Position numbers and translations under genes: made by a program. DNA of 64,000 nucleotides from Thermotoga maritima MSB8 (GTDB taxonomy: Bacteria; Thermotogota; Thermotogae; Thermotogales; Thermotogaceae). Below, piece by piece: positions 51,282 through 60,877 of the stretch. The stretch covers positions 882,465 through 946,464 of the forward strand of contig NC_000853.1 of the NCBI RefSeq assembly GCF_000008545.1, written 5' to 3'. How positions within the stretch are numbered: the first letter of the stretch is position 1; each line of letters starts with the position of its first letter. The notes under the pieces were generated by a model. That model was not told the DNA's origin. It searched no databases and worked only from the letters and a program-made list of their open reading frames with translations.

Positions 51282-52122
51282 TACCCGTCTCCTTTCTGTT
51301 GTAGTAGGGAGCAGGAATGTAGTTCACCGACGGCCTCTTGGGTTCAGCCTGTTTGTAAAGATCCATGAGATCGTATATTTCCTGAGGCATGTCCGTTTTC
51401 ACCTGTATGCCCATCTCTCTCAATTTTTCGTAGTTCAGCGGATAATCGTGTGTCCAGTATCCACTGCAGAGTTTATCGGCAATTTTTTCAGCTTTTTCCT
51501 TTGACACTTTGTCTGAAAGAATTTCCACCACAAATTCTTTCACCTGTCTGATCGCTTTTTCCGCTATGTCTGCCAGTATAAGTGTCTGGTCGTCCACTTC
51601 GTTCACATCTTTCTTTTTCACGGCGGCGAGAATGGAGGGAGCGGGCATGTTTCCTATCTGGGGATCGAGGGGCCCCAGAACAGCATTCTCATCCATGATG
51701 ATCTCGTCGGCGGCGAGGGCTATCAATGTTCCACCGGACATGGCATAGTGCGGAACAAAAACCGTTACCTTTCCCTTGTGCATTTTCAGAGCTCTGGCAA
51801 TCTGCTCCGCCGCTAAAACGAGTCCGCCTGGTGTGTGTAGTATGAGATCTATGGGCATATCGGAAGGGGTTAGCTTAATCGCTCTCAGAATTTCCTCGGA
51901 ATCTTCGATGTCTATGTATCTGCGCACTGGAAAGCCGAGGAAACTGATGGATTCCGTCCTGTGAATCAGTGTGATCACACGGCTGTTTCTCTTTTTTTCA
52001 ATTTCTCTTATCAAAGCTTCTCTGGCTGATTTGAGGGCAGAATTCTTGAGAAAAGGCGTAATGAGTGAAAAAATGAAGATCATCCAGAAAATTTGAAAGA
52101 TCAAGGTGCCAATATCTACCAT
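51268..52122 (-). CDS. ClpP-fold membrane serine protease (SDH/DUF114 family, SppA-like)
   Basis: 284 residues. An N-terminal membrane segment (about 6-28) is followed by a crotonase/ClpP-like domain: LILHTPGGLVLAAEQIAR near 90-107, then FVPHYAMSGGTLIALAADEI with the probable nucleophile Ser near 127. A lysine or histidine partner is not certain. It should be a membrane-bound protease or peptidase. It is the first gene of the long motility operon; an extended -10 lies about 40 bases upstream. Confidence 0.88.
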   Translation of the reverse strand: MVDIGTLIFQIFWMIFIFSLITPFLKNSALKSAREALIREIEKKRNSRVITLIHRTESISFLGFPVRRYIDIEDSEEILRAIKLTPSDMPIDLILHTPGGLVLAAEQIARALKMHKGKVTVFVPHYAMSGGTLIALAADEIIMDENAVLGPLDPQIGNMPAPSILAAVKKKDVNEVDDQTLILADIAEKAIRQVKEFVVEILSDKVSKEKAEKIADKLCSGYWTHDYPLNYEKLREMGIQVKTDMPQEIYDLMDLYKQAEPKRPSVNYIPAPYYNRKETGNGNR

Positions 52123-52157
52123 GAGTATCCCTCCTTAATATGATATTTGCTGTGTAA

Positions 52158-52166
52158 ATTCTATCA
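52158..52166 (-). promoter_or_regulatory. Extended -10 promoter of the rnhB-mazG-flagellar operon
   Basis: The minus strand reads TGATAGAAT, a TGn extended -10 with a five-of-six hexamer, 36 bases before the first start codon. No -35 match is seen. The predicted leader is about 29 bases and contains AAGGAGG. Confidence 0.5.
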
Positions 52167-52197
52167 CATCGGGCCACATTTGGCGGGGTTTTTATAC

Positions 52198-52225
52198 AAA
52201 AAAATGCGGGCTCTTTCGAGCCCGC
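52198..52225 (-). terminator. Orphan terminator hairpin
   Basis: Perfect eight-pair stem GCGGGCTC / GAGCCCGC with loop of four, then A and seven T on the minus strand. No minus-strand gene lies upstream (to the right) until dnaA, so it would end an unannotated transcript. Confidence 0.75.
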
Positions 52226-52305
52226 CAAGGCCGTGGGGGGTGTATCTCAAGGGGGATAGGGGGGTCAACTTTCATGCTCCATGGTACATTTTAAATGTAA
52301 CAGGT
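52199..52305 (-). ncRNA. Candidate C-rich small RNA (hypothetical)
   Basis: Between the orphan terminator and the palindrome at 52285-52299 the minus strand has three C runs: CCCCCC (52264-52259), CCCCC (52255-52251) and CCCCCC (52239-52234), then the terminator stem. There is no reading frame of note. A C-rich, terminator-ended RNA could pair with GGAGG ribosome sites. The 5' end and promoter are not defined; a weak TTAACC / TACCAT pair lies upstream. The plus strand has matching G runs that might form a G-quadruplex instead. Confidence 0.3.
52285..52299. repeat. Palindrome in the gene-free region
   Basis: TACATTT-T-AAATGTA is a perfect seven-base inverted repeat around one base. The gene-free interval 52123-52462 also holds the operon promoter, an orphan terminator, G/C runs, an AT-rich stretch (52310-52390) and the pit promoter. 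The palindrome may be an operator for either direction; no regulator is recognised. Confidence 0.4.
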
Positions 52306-52403
52306 TAAGAGAAGATTCTAATTTCTTTCCTAAATGGGTACCTTATTTTTAAGATTATATGAAGTTCTGTTGGGTTTTCCTAGTCTTCATTGTTTGAGAC
52401 AGA

Positions 52404-52435
52404 TGTATCATGAAAAGGGTTCAAAGTGATACAAT
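52404..52435 (+). promoter_or_regulatory. pit promoter with inverted repeat
   Basis: TGATACAAT (52427-52435) is an extended -10. Its first seven bases form the right arm of an inverted repeat, TGTATCA (52404-52410), 16 bases, TGATACA (52427-52433). A protein bound there would block polymerase. The start is about 52442, 20 bases before pit. Confidence 0.45.
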
Positions 52436-52462
52436 AGAAAACACACCACAGGAGGGGTCGTA

Positions 52463-53392
52463 GTGTTTGTACTCCTTTTGCCTTCTCTCTTTCTGGGCTG
52501 GTCGCTGGGCGCCAACGATGCGGCGAACGTTTTCGGTCCTTTCGTGGGATCTGGGCTCATTCCTTACAGAAAAGCCACCATAGTGGCGAGCATTTTCGTG
52601 ATTCTGGGTTCTGTTCTTGGAGGAGCGAGGGGACTTCAGAATATCAGTTCTCTGAGCACTTCCGATTTACTTCTCTCCAGTATCGCTGTTCTTTCGGGTG
52701 CCCTCACAGTCACGATCATGACAAAACTTGGAATACCCGTTTCCACATCTCAAGCTGTGGTCGGAGGTATAATAGGAGCCAATGTCACGGTAATGGGCAT
52801 TGGTGGAATTGATTTTTCTGCACTCACGAAAATACTTACTGTGTGGTTTTTAACACCAGTTGGAGCGTTTTTCTTGAGCCTCATCTTCTATCCAGTTCTT
52901 TCGTTCCTCTTCAGGAAAATTCCCAGTATTCAAATTCAAGACAGAGTGATAAAAATTTCCGCGTGGATCATAGGTGCTTACGGTGCGTTTTCTTTGGGAG
53001 CGAACAACGTTGCGAACGTAACGGGAGTGTTCGCCGGAAAGATCCTGACGATCGAGCAAGCAGCCTTTCTGGGAGGAATCAGTATAGCCATTGGAATTCT
53101 CACCTACAGTAAAAACGTGATGTTGACGGTGGGGAAAAATCTAATAGAATTAGATCATTTTACTTCTCTTATAGCAGTTTTATCACAGGCAATGGTTGTG
53201 TGGATTTTCAGCTTGATAGGAATTCACGTCTCTTCATCTCAGGCCATTGTGGGAGCCGTTCTGGGAGCTGGTTACTCAAAGGGTATGAATCTGGGAAATA
53301 AGAAAGTTTTAATAAAGATTTTGAGTGGATGGTTTTTAACCCCCGCTGTTTCCGGTACCCTTTCTTTTTTGTTGACATCTCTGATAAAATAA
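52463..53392 (+). CDS. Inorganic phosphate transporter, PiT family (short form)
   Basis: A 309-residue membrane protein with about eight to ten helices and both family signatures: GANDAANVFGPFVGSG near 16-31 and GANNVANVTGVFAGK near 180-194. STSQAVVGGIIGANV and SSSQAIVGAVLGAGY repeat the inverted halves. It imports phosphate (or a metal-phosphate complex) using the ion gradient. The short length is usual in thermophiles. A DUF47 regulator gene lies 1.8 kb away on the other strand. GTG start. Confidence 0.92.
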   Translation: MFVLLLPSLFLGWSLGANDAANVFGPFVGSGLIPYRKATIVASIFVILGSVLGGARGLQNISSLSTSDLLLSSIAVLSGALTVTIMTKLGIPVSTSQAVVGGIIGANVTVMGIGGIDFSALTKILTVWFLTPVGAFFLSLIFYPVLSFLFRKIPSIQIQDRVIKISAWIIGAYGAFSLGANNVANVTGVFAGKILTIEQAAFLGGISIAIGILTYSKNVMLTVGKNLIELDHFTSLIAVLSQAMVVWIFSLIGIHVSSSQAIVGAVLGAGYSKGMNLGNKKVLIKILSGWFLTPAVSGTLSFLLTSLIK

Positions 53393-53411
53393 AGGTTGAT
53401 AACACCGAAAC
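53385..53411 (+). promoter_or_regulatory. Possible sigma-28 promoter before the MCP gene
   Basis: TAAAATAA, eleven bases, ACCGAAAC resembles the FliA promoter TAAA-N15-GCCGATAA with the CCGA core at the right distance. A TTGACA at 53372-53377 lacks a good -10. The start site would be very near the ribosome site, so this is a weak call. Confidence 0.28.
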
Positions 53412-53426
53412 CGGGAGGGTGAAGCC

Positions 53427-55412
53427 ATGACACTTCGTGCGAAGGTTTTCCTTGTTATACTGGTTGTTCTGGCAGGACTCCTTGTTAGTTTTTATCTCAT
53501 TTATCAGAGCGTTTCCGGCGCGGTTGTTGAAACTGTCAAAAAGAACGCAACAGTTCAAATTCAGGTTCTTTCGAATTATTTCGCTGAAAAATTGAACAAG
53601 TATGTAGAAAGAGCAGTTGCTCTGACCCAGTCCATGGAAGCACAGCTCCTCGATACCTATTCCATGGCATCCAACATGGTCAAACTGGTGAAAGAAGCTT
53701 CCAATACACTCATTGCTGGAATTACGATAGAAGAAATGACGGGTTCTGGCTACATTGCTAAAGCTGATGGATTGGAGCAGATTGATTCTTCTTCGACCAT
53801 CTATCAAAAATATATGGATCTTGTTAAGAATTCGCAAAATCCATATTTAGTTACCTCGGATGTCTTTGAAGGTAAACCCGCCCTCGTTGTTTTAGCTCCG
53901 CTAGGTGCGTTCGGTGCGGGTACGCTCGGCGCAGTAGGTTATGTGATAGATCTTTCTCAAAACAAGAATTTCTGGCGTACGGTGGCAGAAGGAGGAAAAC
54001 TGGGAGAGAGCGGCTATGGGCTTCTTGTCACAAGCGACGGAAAGGTACTGATCCACAAAGACATGGGAAACTTCATGAAAGACGTGAAGGAGTTAGGCGG
54101 CTTTGAGAAAGCATTCGAGGAAGCAAAGAAAGGTGGAGAGAAATACGTAGAGTACGAATACAACGGAGAGAAGAAATACACCGTGTGGGAAAAAGTGCCC
54201 GGGTACGACTTCTACATCTTCTCAACAGGGTACCTGGATGAACTTCTTGCAGAAGGAAGAAAAGCGACCCTTGGGACGATAGTGACGTATGTAGTGTTCG
54301 GCGGAGTGATCTTTGCGGTGCTGTTTGTCTCGATGATGCCGGTAGTGAAGAGAATGAGGCAGCAGGTAGAGAAAGTGAAGAGATTCGGAGAAGGGGACCT
54401 GACAGTAGAGTTCGAAGCGAAAGGGGAAGATGAACTGACCCAGATAGAAGAGAGCCTGAAAGAAGCGGTACTATCACTCAAAGAGATGATAGTGAGCATC
54501 ATAGAAGCTGCGAAAGAGCTTAGCGGAGCATCAGAAGAGATAAAAGTTCTCTCAGAAGAGAGCCACAAGATGTCAGAGAACCTGCACGAAGAAGCCAAAA
54601 AGATACTGGACGAGGCGAACAACATGAGCAGTGCGCTGACAGAAGTGACGAGCGGCGTAGAAGAAGTAGCAGCGAGCGCGCAGAACATCTCAAAGATCAC
54701 CCAGGATCTGACAGAAAGGTCAGAAGCGGTGACGAAAGCGGCAAGAGAAGGGACAGAGAGAGTAGAAGCGGTGGGAGGAGTCATAAACAAACTCAAAGGG
54801 TCAGCAGAAAGACAGAGGGACTACCTGAGAGAACTAGTTGACTCGGCCAAGACGATAGGAGAGATAGTGGACACGATCAGCTCGATAGCAGAGCAGACGA
54901 ACCTGCTCGCGTTGAACGCAGCGATAGAAGCGGCTCGAGCTGGAGAAGCGGGAAGAGGCTTTGCGGTGGTGGCAGACGAGATAAGGAAACTCGCAGAAGA
55001 GAGCCAGAGGGCGACAGAAGACATAGCGAAGATGCTGAGCAGTTTGAGGACAACGATAGAACACGTAGAAAACGGCTCGAAAGAGATGTTCGAAGGAGTG
55101 GACGAGATAGCGGTGATGGGAGAAGAAGTCACAAAGAGATTCAGAGAGATCCTTGGAAGGATAGAAGAGATCAACAGCATGATAGAGAACACAGCTGCCA
55201 CTGCGCAGGAGCAGGGAGCGGCCGCAGAAGAAATGGCAAGCGCTATGGACAACGTCACAAAGATAGTCGAAGGAGTTGTGGAAAGTCTAAACAGAATGGA
55301 GTCTCTCATAGAAGATCAGACCACTTCTGCTGCAAAAGTCTCTCAGGCTGCTGAAAGACTGTCTGAGCTTTCTGAACAGCTCTCAACGCTCGTTCAAAAA
55401 TTCAAGGTGTGA
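53427..55412 (+). CDS. Methyl-accepting chemotaxis protein
   Basis: 661 residues: membrane helix (about 7-27), periplasmic Cache-type sensor (about 28-285; [18 protein letters not shown]), second helix (about 288-308), HAMP, and a long cytoplasmic coiled coil with the hairpin tip [19 protein letters not shown] near 492-510. It passes ligand signals to CheA/CheW; CheC and CheD are coded in this window. There is no C-terminal CheR pentapeptide. From about 54.0 to 55.25 kb codon use shifts strongly (GTA, AGC, GCG, CTG) compared with both ends of the gene, which suggests recombination with a paralogue. Confidence 0.94.
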   Translation: MTLRAKVFLVILVVLAGLLVSFYLIYQSVSGAVVETVKKNATVQIQVLSNYFAEKLNKYVERAVALTQSMEAQLLDTYSMASNMVKLVKEASNTLIAGITIEEMTGSGYIAKADGLEQIDSSSTIYQKYMDLVKNSQNPYLVTSDVFEGKPALVVLAPLGAFGAGTLGAVGYVIDLSQNKNFWRTVAEGGKLGESGYGLLVTSDGKVLIHKDMGNFMKDVKELGGFEKAFEEAKKGGEKYVEYEYNGEKKYTVWEKVPGYDFYIFSTGYLDELLAEGRKATLGTIVTYVVFGGVIFAVLFVSMMPVVKRMRQQVEKVKRFGEGDLTVEFEAKGEDELTQIEESLKEAVLSLKEMIVSIIEAAKELSGASEEIKVLSEESHKMSENLHEEAKKILDEANNMSSALTEVTSGVEEVAASAQNISKITQDLTERSEAVTKAAREGTERVEAVGGVINKLKGSAERQRDYLRELVDSAKTIGEIVDTISSIAEQTNLLALNAAIEAARAGEAGRGFAVVADEIRKLAEESQRATEDIAKMLSSLRTTIEHVENGSKEMFEGVDEIAVMGEEVTKRFREILGRIEEINSMIENTAATAQEQGAAAEEMASAMDNVTKIVEGVVESLNRMESLIEDQTTSAAKVSQAAERLSELSEQLSTLVQKFKV

Positions 55413-55838
<426 letters not shown>

Positions 55839-55848
55839 GGTGGAATTC

Positions 55849-56928
55849 GTGTGGGAATTCTACATGCCCACGGATGTCTTTTTTGGAGAAAAAATCCTCG
55901 AGAAGAGAGGAAACATAATAGATCTTCTTGGAAAAAGAGCTTTGGTAGTAACCGGCAAATCTTCTTCGAAAAAGAACGGATCTCTCGATGATCTGAAAAA
56001 GCTTCTCGACGAAACAGAAATATCCTACGAGATCTTCGATGAAGTCGAGGAGAATCCGTCTTTCGACAACGTTATGAAGGCTGTTGAGAGATACAGAAAC
56101 GATTCTTTCGATTTCGTCGTGGGACTCGGTGGAGGAAGCCCTATGGATTTCGCCAAGGCGGTGGCCGTACTTTTGAAAGAGAAAGATCTTTCCGTCGAAG
56201 ATCTTTACGATAGAGAAAAAGTGAAGCACTGGCTTCCAGTCGTGGAGATACCAACCACCGCTGGAACGGGTAGTGAAGTCACTCCGTATTCCATACTCAC
56301 CGATCCAGAGGGAAACAAAAGAGGTTGTACACTCATGTTTCCGGTGTACGCGTTTCTCGATCCCAGATACACCTACTCCATGTCAGATGAACTGACCTTA
56401 TCGACTGGAGTCGATGCGCTTTCTCATGCGGTCGAAGGATACCTTTCTAGAAAGAGTACGCCGCCTTCCGATGCCCTCGCGATCGAAGCCATGAAGATAA
56501 TTCACAGGAATTTACCGAAGGCCATTGAAGGAAACAGAGAAGCCAGAAAGAAGATGTTCGTGGCCTCCTGCCTTGCCGGGATGGTGATTGCGCAAACTGG
56601 GACCACACTGGCGCACGCTCTGGGTTATCCTCTAACAACGGAGAAGGGAATAAAACACGGGAAAGCGACAGGTATGGTACTACCATTTGTAATGGAGGTA
56701 ATGAAAGAAGAAATTCCAGAAAAGGTGGATACTGTGAATCACATATTCGGCGGCAGTCTTTTGAAATTTCTGAAAGAACTCGGACTTTACGAAAAAGTGG
56801 CAGTTTCCTCTGAAGAACTGGAGAAGTGGGTCGAAAAGGGTTCCAGAGCGAAACATCTCAAAAACACGCCGGGTACCTTCACTCCCGAAAAGATCAGAAA
56901 CATATACAGGGAGGCACTCGGGGTGTGA
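55849..56928 (+). CDS. Iron-containing alcohol dehydrogenase
   Basis: 359 residues of the group III (Fe) dehydrogenases. NAD(P)-binding GGGSPMDFAKA is near 95-105. TTAGTGSEVTPYSI and metal ligands Asp in STGVDALSHAVEGYLS with His in ALSHA, then HALGYP and GIKHGKATG, are seen. The substrate is not fixed; butanol-type and lactaldehyde-type activities are common. GTG 55849 follows GAGGTGG by five bases; the upstream frame inside osmC is not used. Confidence 0.93.
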   Translation: MWEFYMPTDVFFGEKILEKRGNIIDLLGKRALVVTGKSSSKKNGSLDDLKKLLDETEISYEIFDEVEENPSFDNVMKAVERYRNDSFDFVVGLGGGSPMDFAKAVAVLLKEKDLSVEDLYDREKVKHWLPVVEIPTTAGTGSEVTPYSILTDPEGNKRGCTLMFPVYAFLDPRYTYSMSDELTLSTGVDALSHAVEGYLSRKSTPPSDALAIEAMKIIHRNLPKAIEGNREARKKMFVASCLAGMVIAQTGTTLAHALGYPLTTEKGIKHGKATGMVLPFVMEVMKEEIPEKVDTVNHIFGGSLLKFLKELGLYEKVAVSSEELEKWVEKGSRAKHLKNTPGTFTPEKIRNIYREALGV

Positions 56929-57389
56929 GGAGTTTTTTTCTGTGTTTTCTGCTTGTTCTTGTGTTTATAGCGAATCTCTACAGATTGTTCCCAGATGATT
57001 ATTACGATTTCATATCCAAAAATTCCGATGATCTCGATCCTCTTCTCATTCAAAGTATCATATGGGTGGAGAGCAGTTTTGACAGAAACGCGGTTTCTTC
57101 GCTGGGAGCCTTTGGTCTCATGCAGATCATGCCTTCAACGGCTGTCTGGTTGAAAAAGAAGTTTTCTCTGGAAGAGGATTTCAAGAATCCAGAAGGAAAC
57201 ATAATCTACGGGATCGTTTATCTGAAATTTTTGAAAGATCTGTACGGTGATCTCGACAAAGCCATCATGGCTTACAACGTAGGACCGGCTGCTTTGAGCG
57301 AAGGAAGAAATCTGGACAGTGCGAAAAGATACTTGAAAAAAGTGAAGAGGACCTATCTCATATACCGTTTCCTCTACAGTGAGAGGTGA
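56925..57389 (+). CDS. Membrane-anchored lytic transglycosylase (SLT, Slt70-like)
   Basis: 154 residues: an N-terminal signal anchor ([21 protein letters not shown]), then a C-type lysozyme-like domain with the catalytic Glu in [28 protein letters not shown] (about 45) and the AYNVGPAAL segment near 118. It cuts the wall glycan to 1,6-anhydro ends. GTG 56925 overlaps the dehydrogenase stop (GTGA), eight bases after GGGAGG. In-frame sequence upstream belongs to the shadow of that gene. Confidence 0.9.
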
Positions 57390-57393
57390 GAAG

Positions 57394-58890
57394 GTGAGAG
57401 TGGCAACCGCCCAGGAGATGAAAGAGATCGATGAATTAACAATAAAAGAATACGGTGTGGACTCGAGAATCCTCATGGAGCGAGCCGGAATTTCCGTTGT
57501 TCTCGCAATGGAGGAGGAACTTGGAAATCTTTCTGATTACAGATTCTTGGTTCTCTGCGGGGGAGGAAACAACGGAGGAGACGGCTTTGTCGTGGCCAGA
57601 AATCTCCTCGGTGTGGTAAAAGATGTCTTGGTTGTCTTTCTTGGAAAGAAAAAAACTCCCGATTGTGAGTATAACTACGGTCTTTACAAAAAATTCGGAG
57701 GAAAAGTGGTGGAACAATTCGAACCCTCTATTCTGAACGAATTCGATGTGGTGGTTGACGCCATTTTTGGAACGGGCCTGAGAGGAGAAATCACGGGAGA
57801 GTACGCTGAGATAATAAATCTTGTGAATAAATCGGGGAAAGTAGTTGTTTCCGTTGACGTTCCATCGGGAATAGATTCGAACACGGGGAAGGTTCTTAGA
57901 ACAGCGGTGAAAGCGGATCTCACGGTTACCTTTGGAGTTCCCAAGATAGGTCACATCCTCTTTCCAGGAAGAGATCTCACAGGAAAGCTCAAAGTGGCCA
58001 ACATAGGCCATCCTGTTCATCTGATCAATTCGATCAATCGATACGTGATAACACGGGAAATGGTTCGTTCCCTTCTGCCGGAAAGACCCAGAGATTCCCA
58101 CAAGGGAACCTACGGAAAAGTGCTGATAATAGCGGGGTCCAGACTGTACTCCGGAGCTCCCGTTCTCTCTGGAATGGGATCCTTGAAAGTGGGAACGGGT
58201 CTTGTGAAGCTCGCAGTTCCTTTTCCACAGAATCTGATCGCTACTTCGAGATTTCCGGAACTCATTTCCGTTCCCATAGATACAGAAAAAGGCTTCTTCA
58301 GCCTGCAGAATCTTCAGGAATGTCTGGAGCTATCAAAAGACGTGGATGTGGTAGCCATCGGGCCGGGTCTTGGAAACAATGAACACGTGAGGGAGTTTGT
58401 CAACGAGTTTTTGAAAACACTCGAAAAACCGGCTGTCATAGACGCCGATGCCATTAACGTTCTGGATACCTCAGTTCTGAAGGAGAGAAAATCCCCTGCG
58501 GTACTAACCCCACATCCTGGGGAGATGGCAAGACTCGTGAAAAAAACTGTTGGGGACGTCAAGTACAACTACGAACTGGCAGAGGAGTTTGCAAAAGAAA
58601 ACGACTGCGTGCTGGTTTTGAAATCTGCCACCACCATTGTAACAGATGGCGAGAAAACCCTGTTCAATATAACGGGAAACACAGGACTTTCAAAGGGAGG
58701 AAGTGGAGACGTTCTGACAGGAATGATAGCCGGCTTTATAGCACAGGGACTTTCCCCTCTCGAAGCTTCCACGGTTTCTGTGTATCTACACGGTTTTGCC
58801 GCGGAGCTTTTCGAACAGGATGAGAGAGGGCTCACCGCTTCCGAGTTACTGCGCCTCATACCTGAGGCTATAAGGAGGTTGAAAGAATGA
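57394..58890 (+). CDS. nnrDE: Bifunctional NAD(P)H-hydrate repair enzyme (epimerase plus ADP-dependent dehydratase)
   Basis: About 498 residues. The N-terminal YjeF/NnrE epimerase (about 1-210) begins with the conserved V-x-T-A-x-E-M head and carries [12 protein letters not shown] and [11 protein letters not shown]. The C-terminal NnrD dehydratase has the ribokinase-like PHPGEMARL and [20 protein letters not shown]. Damaged hydrated NAD(P)H is repaired. The start is uncertain: GTG 57394 (chosen) or GTG 57400. ATG 57418 would remove the conserved head and lacks ribosome-site spacing. Confidence 0.92.
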
Positions 58891-60020
58891 ATATTCTGGA
58901 AAAAATCGTGAGGGATCTCATCAGCGAGAAAAGAATCACCGAGGCGAGAAATCTGCTCTCTCTCTTTCCAGAAGAGTTTCCTCATCTTGAACTGGAAGTG
59001 GAATACGCCGCCAGGAACTGGAAGGCTGTGAAAAGGCTCTATGAAAACTTGCCGGATGAACTCAAGGAGAAATACAGAGAATACTACGAATACGCGGCAA
59101 ACCAGCTGAATATAGACTACTCGAAAGAAACGGAAGAAGCCCTCAAAGAGATAGAACGAAAGAATTTTCAGGGAGCTGCCTCCATACTCGAATCGATTGT
59201 CAAGGATTACCCCGAACTCGTGGAAGTAGTAGCTCTGAGATATAAACTCGCCCTTCAGAGAAACGAGAAGAGAGCGATTGAAAAGTATCGAAAGCTTCTT
59301 TTAAGCCTTGACAGAACCCACCCTGCTCTGATCGAAACCAGAGCTTCCTCTCGTAGGATAGGTGTTTTCGAAGTGTTCACACTTTCTCTTTTGGTTGCAC
59401 TTCTTGTCACAACAATACTCGCTTTTTACACCCTTCCCTCCCGCATCGAGGTAAACGTGCCATCTTCTGAAAACACGATAAATATTAAACCAGTCGAACA
59501 GCGTGTTGAAGATGTTTTGGCGAACATCGTTATCCTCACAGAAAATCTGGGAAAGATAAACGATTCCCTTGAGAAGAATTTCAGTGCCTTGCAGGAGAAT
59601 ATGAGCCCCATTTCTGAGAATATTGAATCTCTTAAAGAGGCTCTAACGAACCTGGAATCCAGACTCTCCAAGATCGAATCCGCTATAGCAAGAACATCGA
59701 ACAAAGAACCTTCAGTATCTGTTGTTTACGTTCCCGCACGGGAAGATCGAATAGAGAGGGCAAAGAGCCTGTGGTTTCTGGGTTACATGTTCTACCTGAG
59801 AAGGGACTACGATGAAGCCATAAACAGGTTTGAAATCGCTATAAAGGAAATTGGAGAAGACAACGTCTATTTCAAAGATGACGTTTACTATTACAGGGCT
59901 TTGTGTTACTACTACAAAGGCGATACATCGACTGCTCGTTCGCTTTTCGAGGAGTTCATAAAGCTCTTCCCAGATAGTGAGTATGCGGACGACGCCGAGT
60001 ACTTTTTGAAGAGGCTGTGA
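58887..60020 (+). CDS. TPR protein with membrane helix and coiled coil
   Basis: 377 residues. The N-terminal half (about 1-150) is helical and TPR-like ([21 protein letters not shown]). A membrane helix sits at about 162-184, and a coiled coil follows at about 210-270 ([22 protein letters not shown]). The end has two TPR units ([52 protein letters not shown]) like CpoB/YbgF. It may organise a periplasmic complex next to wall enzymes such as the SLT upstream. Overlaps both neighbours by four bases. Confidence 0.8.
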
Positions 60021-60877
60021 AGAGTGAACTTTTCTACAGAAAGCTTGAAAAGTGTGATCTCTGCCCCAGAAATTGTGGAGTGAACAGACTCATGGGAGAG
60101 AAAGGTGCTTGCGGGGTAGCAAACTCTCCCGTTGTTTCTTCCTGGGGGCCTCACTTTGGAGAGGAAAGAATACTCGTTGGCCGCGGTGGAAGCGGAACCG
60201 TCTTTTTCACCTATTGCAATCTCAAATGTGTCTACTGTCAGAACTATGAAATCAGTCAGCTTGGTATAGGAAAAGAAATCACTGTTGAAGATCTTCTGAG
60301 GATATTCACGGAACTTCAGGACATGGGTGTGGAAAATCTCAACCTGGTGACTCCCACTCACCAGATACCTTTCATTGTCGATGCCTTCGAGAGAATGGAG
60401 AAAGAAATTCCTGTTGTTTACAACTGTGGAGGATACGAATCTGTCGATACCATAATTTCTCTTGAAGGGTTTGTCGATATCTATATGCCAGACTTCAAGT
60501 ACAGCGATCCCGAACTTGGAGAAAAGCTCTCTGGTGTGAAAGATTATCCAAGATTCGCCCTGGAAGCTCTGAAGGTTATGATCGATCAGATGGGAGAACC
60601 GGTGATAAGAAATGGTGTTATGAAAAAAGGAGTTCTTGTGAGACACCTCGTTCTTCCCGGTTTCCTTGAAGACAGTTTCGGTGTGATCGATCTGCTTTCA
60701 ACGCTGGAGCCGAAACCACTTGTGAACATCATGGCGCAGTTCTACCCAGCGTACAGAGCGAAAGAATATGGACTCGATAGATTCATCACCAGAGACGAAT
60801 ATCTAAAAGTTGTGGAATACGCGAAGAAGAAAAAACTGAATCTCATAGAAGTGGAGAGGTGGCTGAGGTGGTTGTAA
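60017..60877 (+). CDS. PflA-like radical SAM protein
   Basis: 286 residues. An extra cysteine group at the N-terminus (CDLCPRNCG, with a Cys in GACGV) precedes the radical SAM motif CNLKCVYCQN near residue 67-76. The YNCGGYE segment and PDFKYSD follow, as in the COG1313 group of uncharacterised activase-like proteins. It probably makes a glycyl radical or a similar modification; no partner glycyl-radical enzyme is adjacent. GTG 60017 overlaps the TPR gene stop. Confidence 0.85.
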   Translation: MKSELFYRKLEKCDLCPRNCGVNRLMGEKGACGVANSPVVSSWGPHFGEERILVGRGGSGTVFFTYCNLKCVYCQNYEISQLGIGKEITVEDLLRIFTELQDMGVENLNLVTPTHQIPFIVDAFERMEKEIPVVYNCGGYESVDTIISLEGFVDIYMPDFKYSDPELGEKLSGVKDYPRFALEALKVMIDQMGEPVIRNGVMKKGVLVRHLVLPGFLEDSFGVIDLLSTLEPKPLVNIMAQFYPAYRAKEYGLDRFITRDEYLKVVEYAKKKKLNLIEVERWLRWL

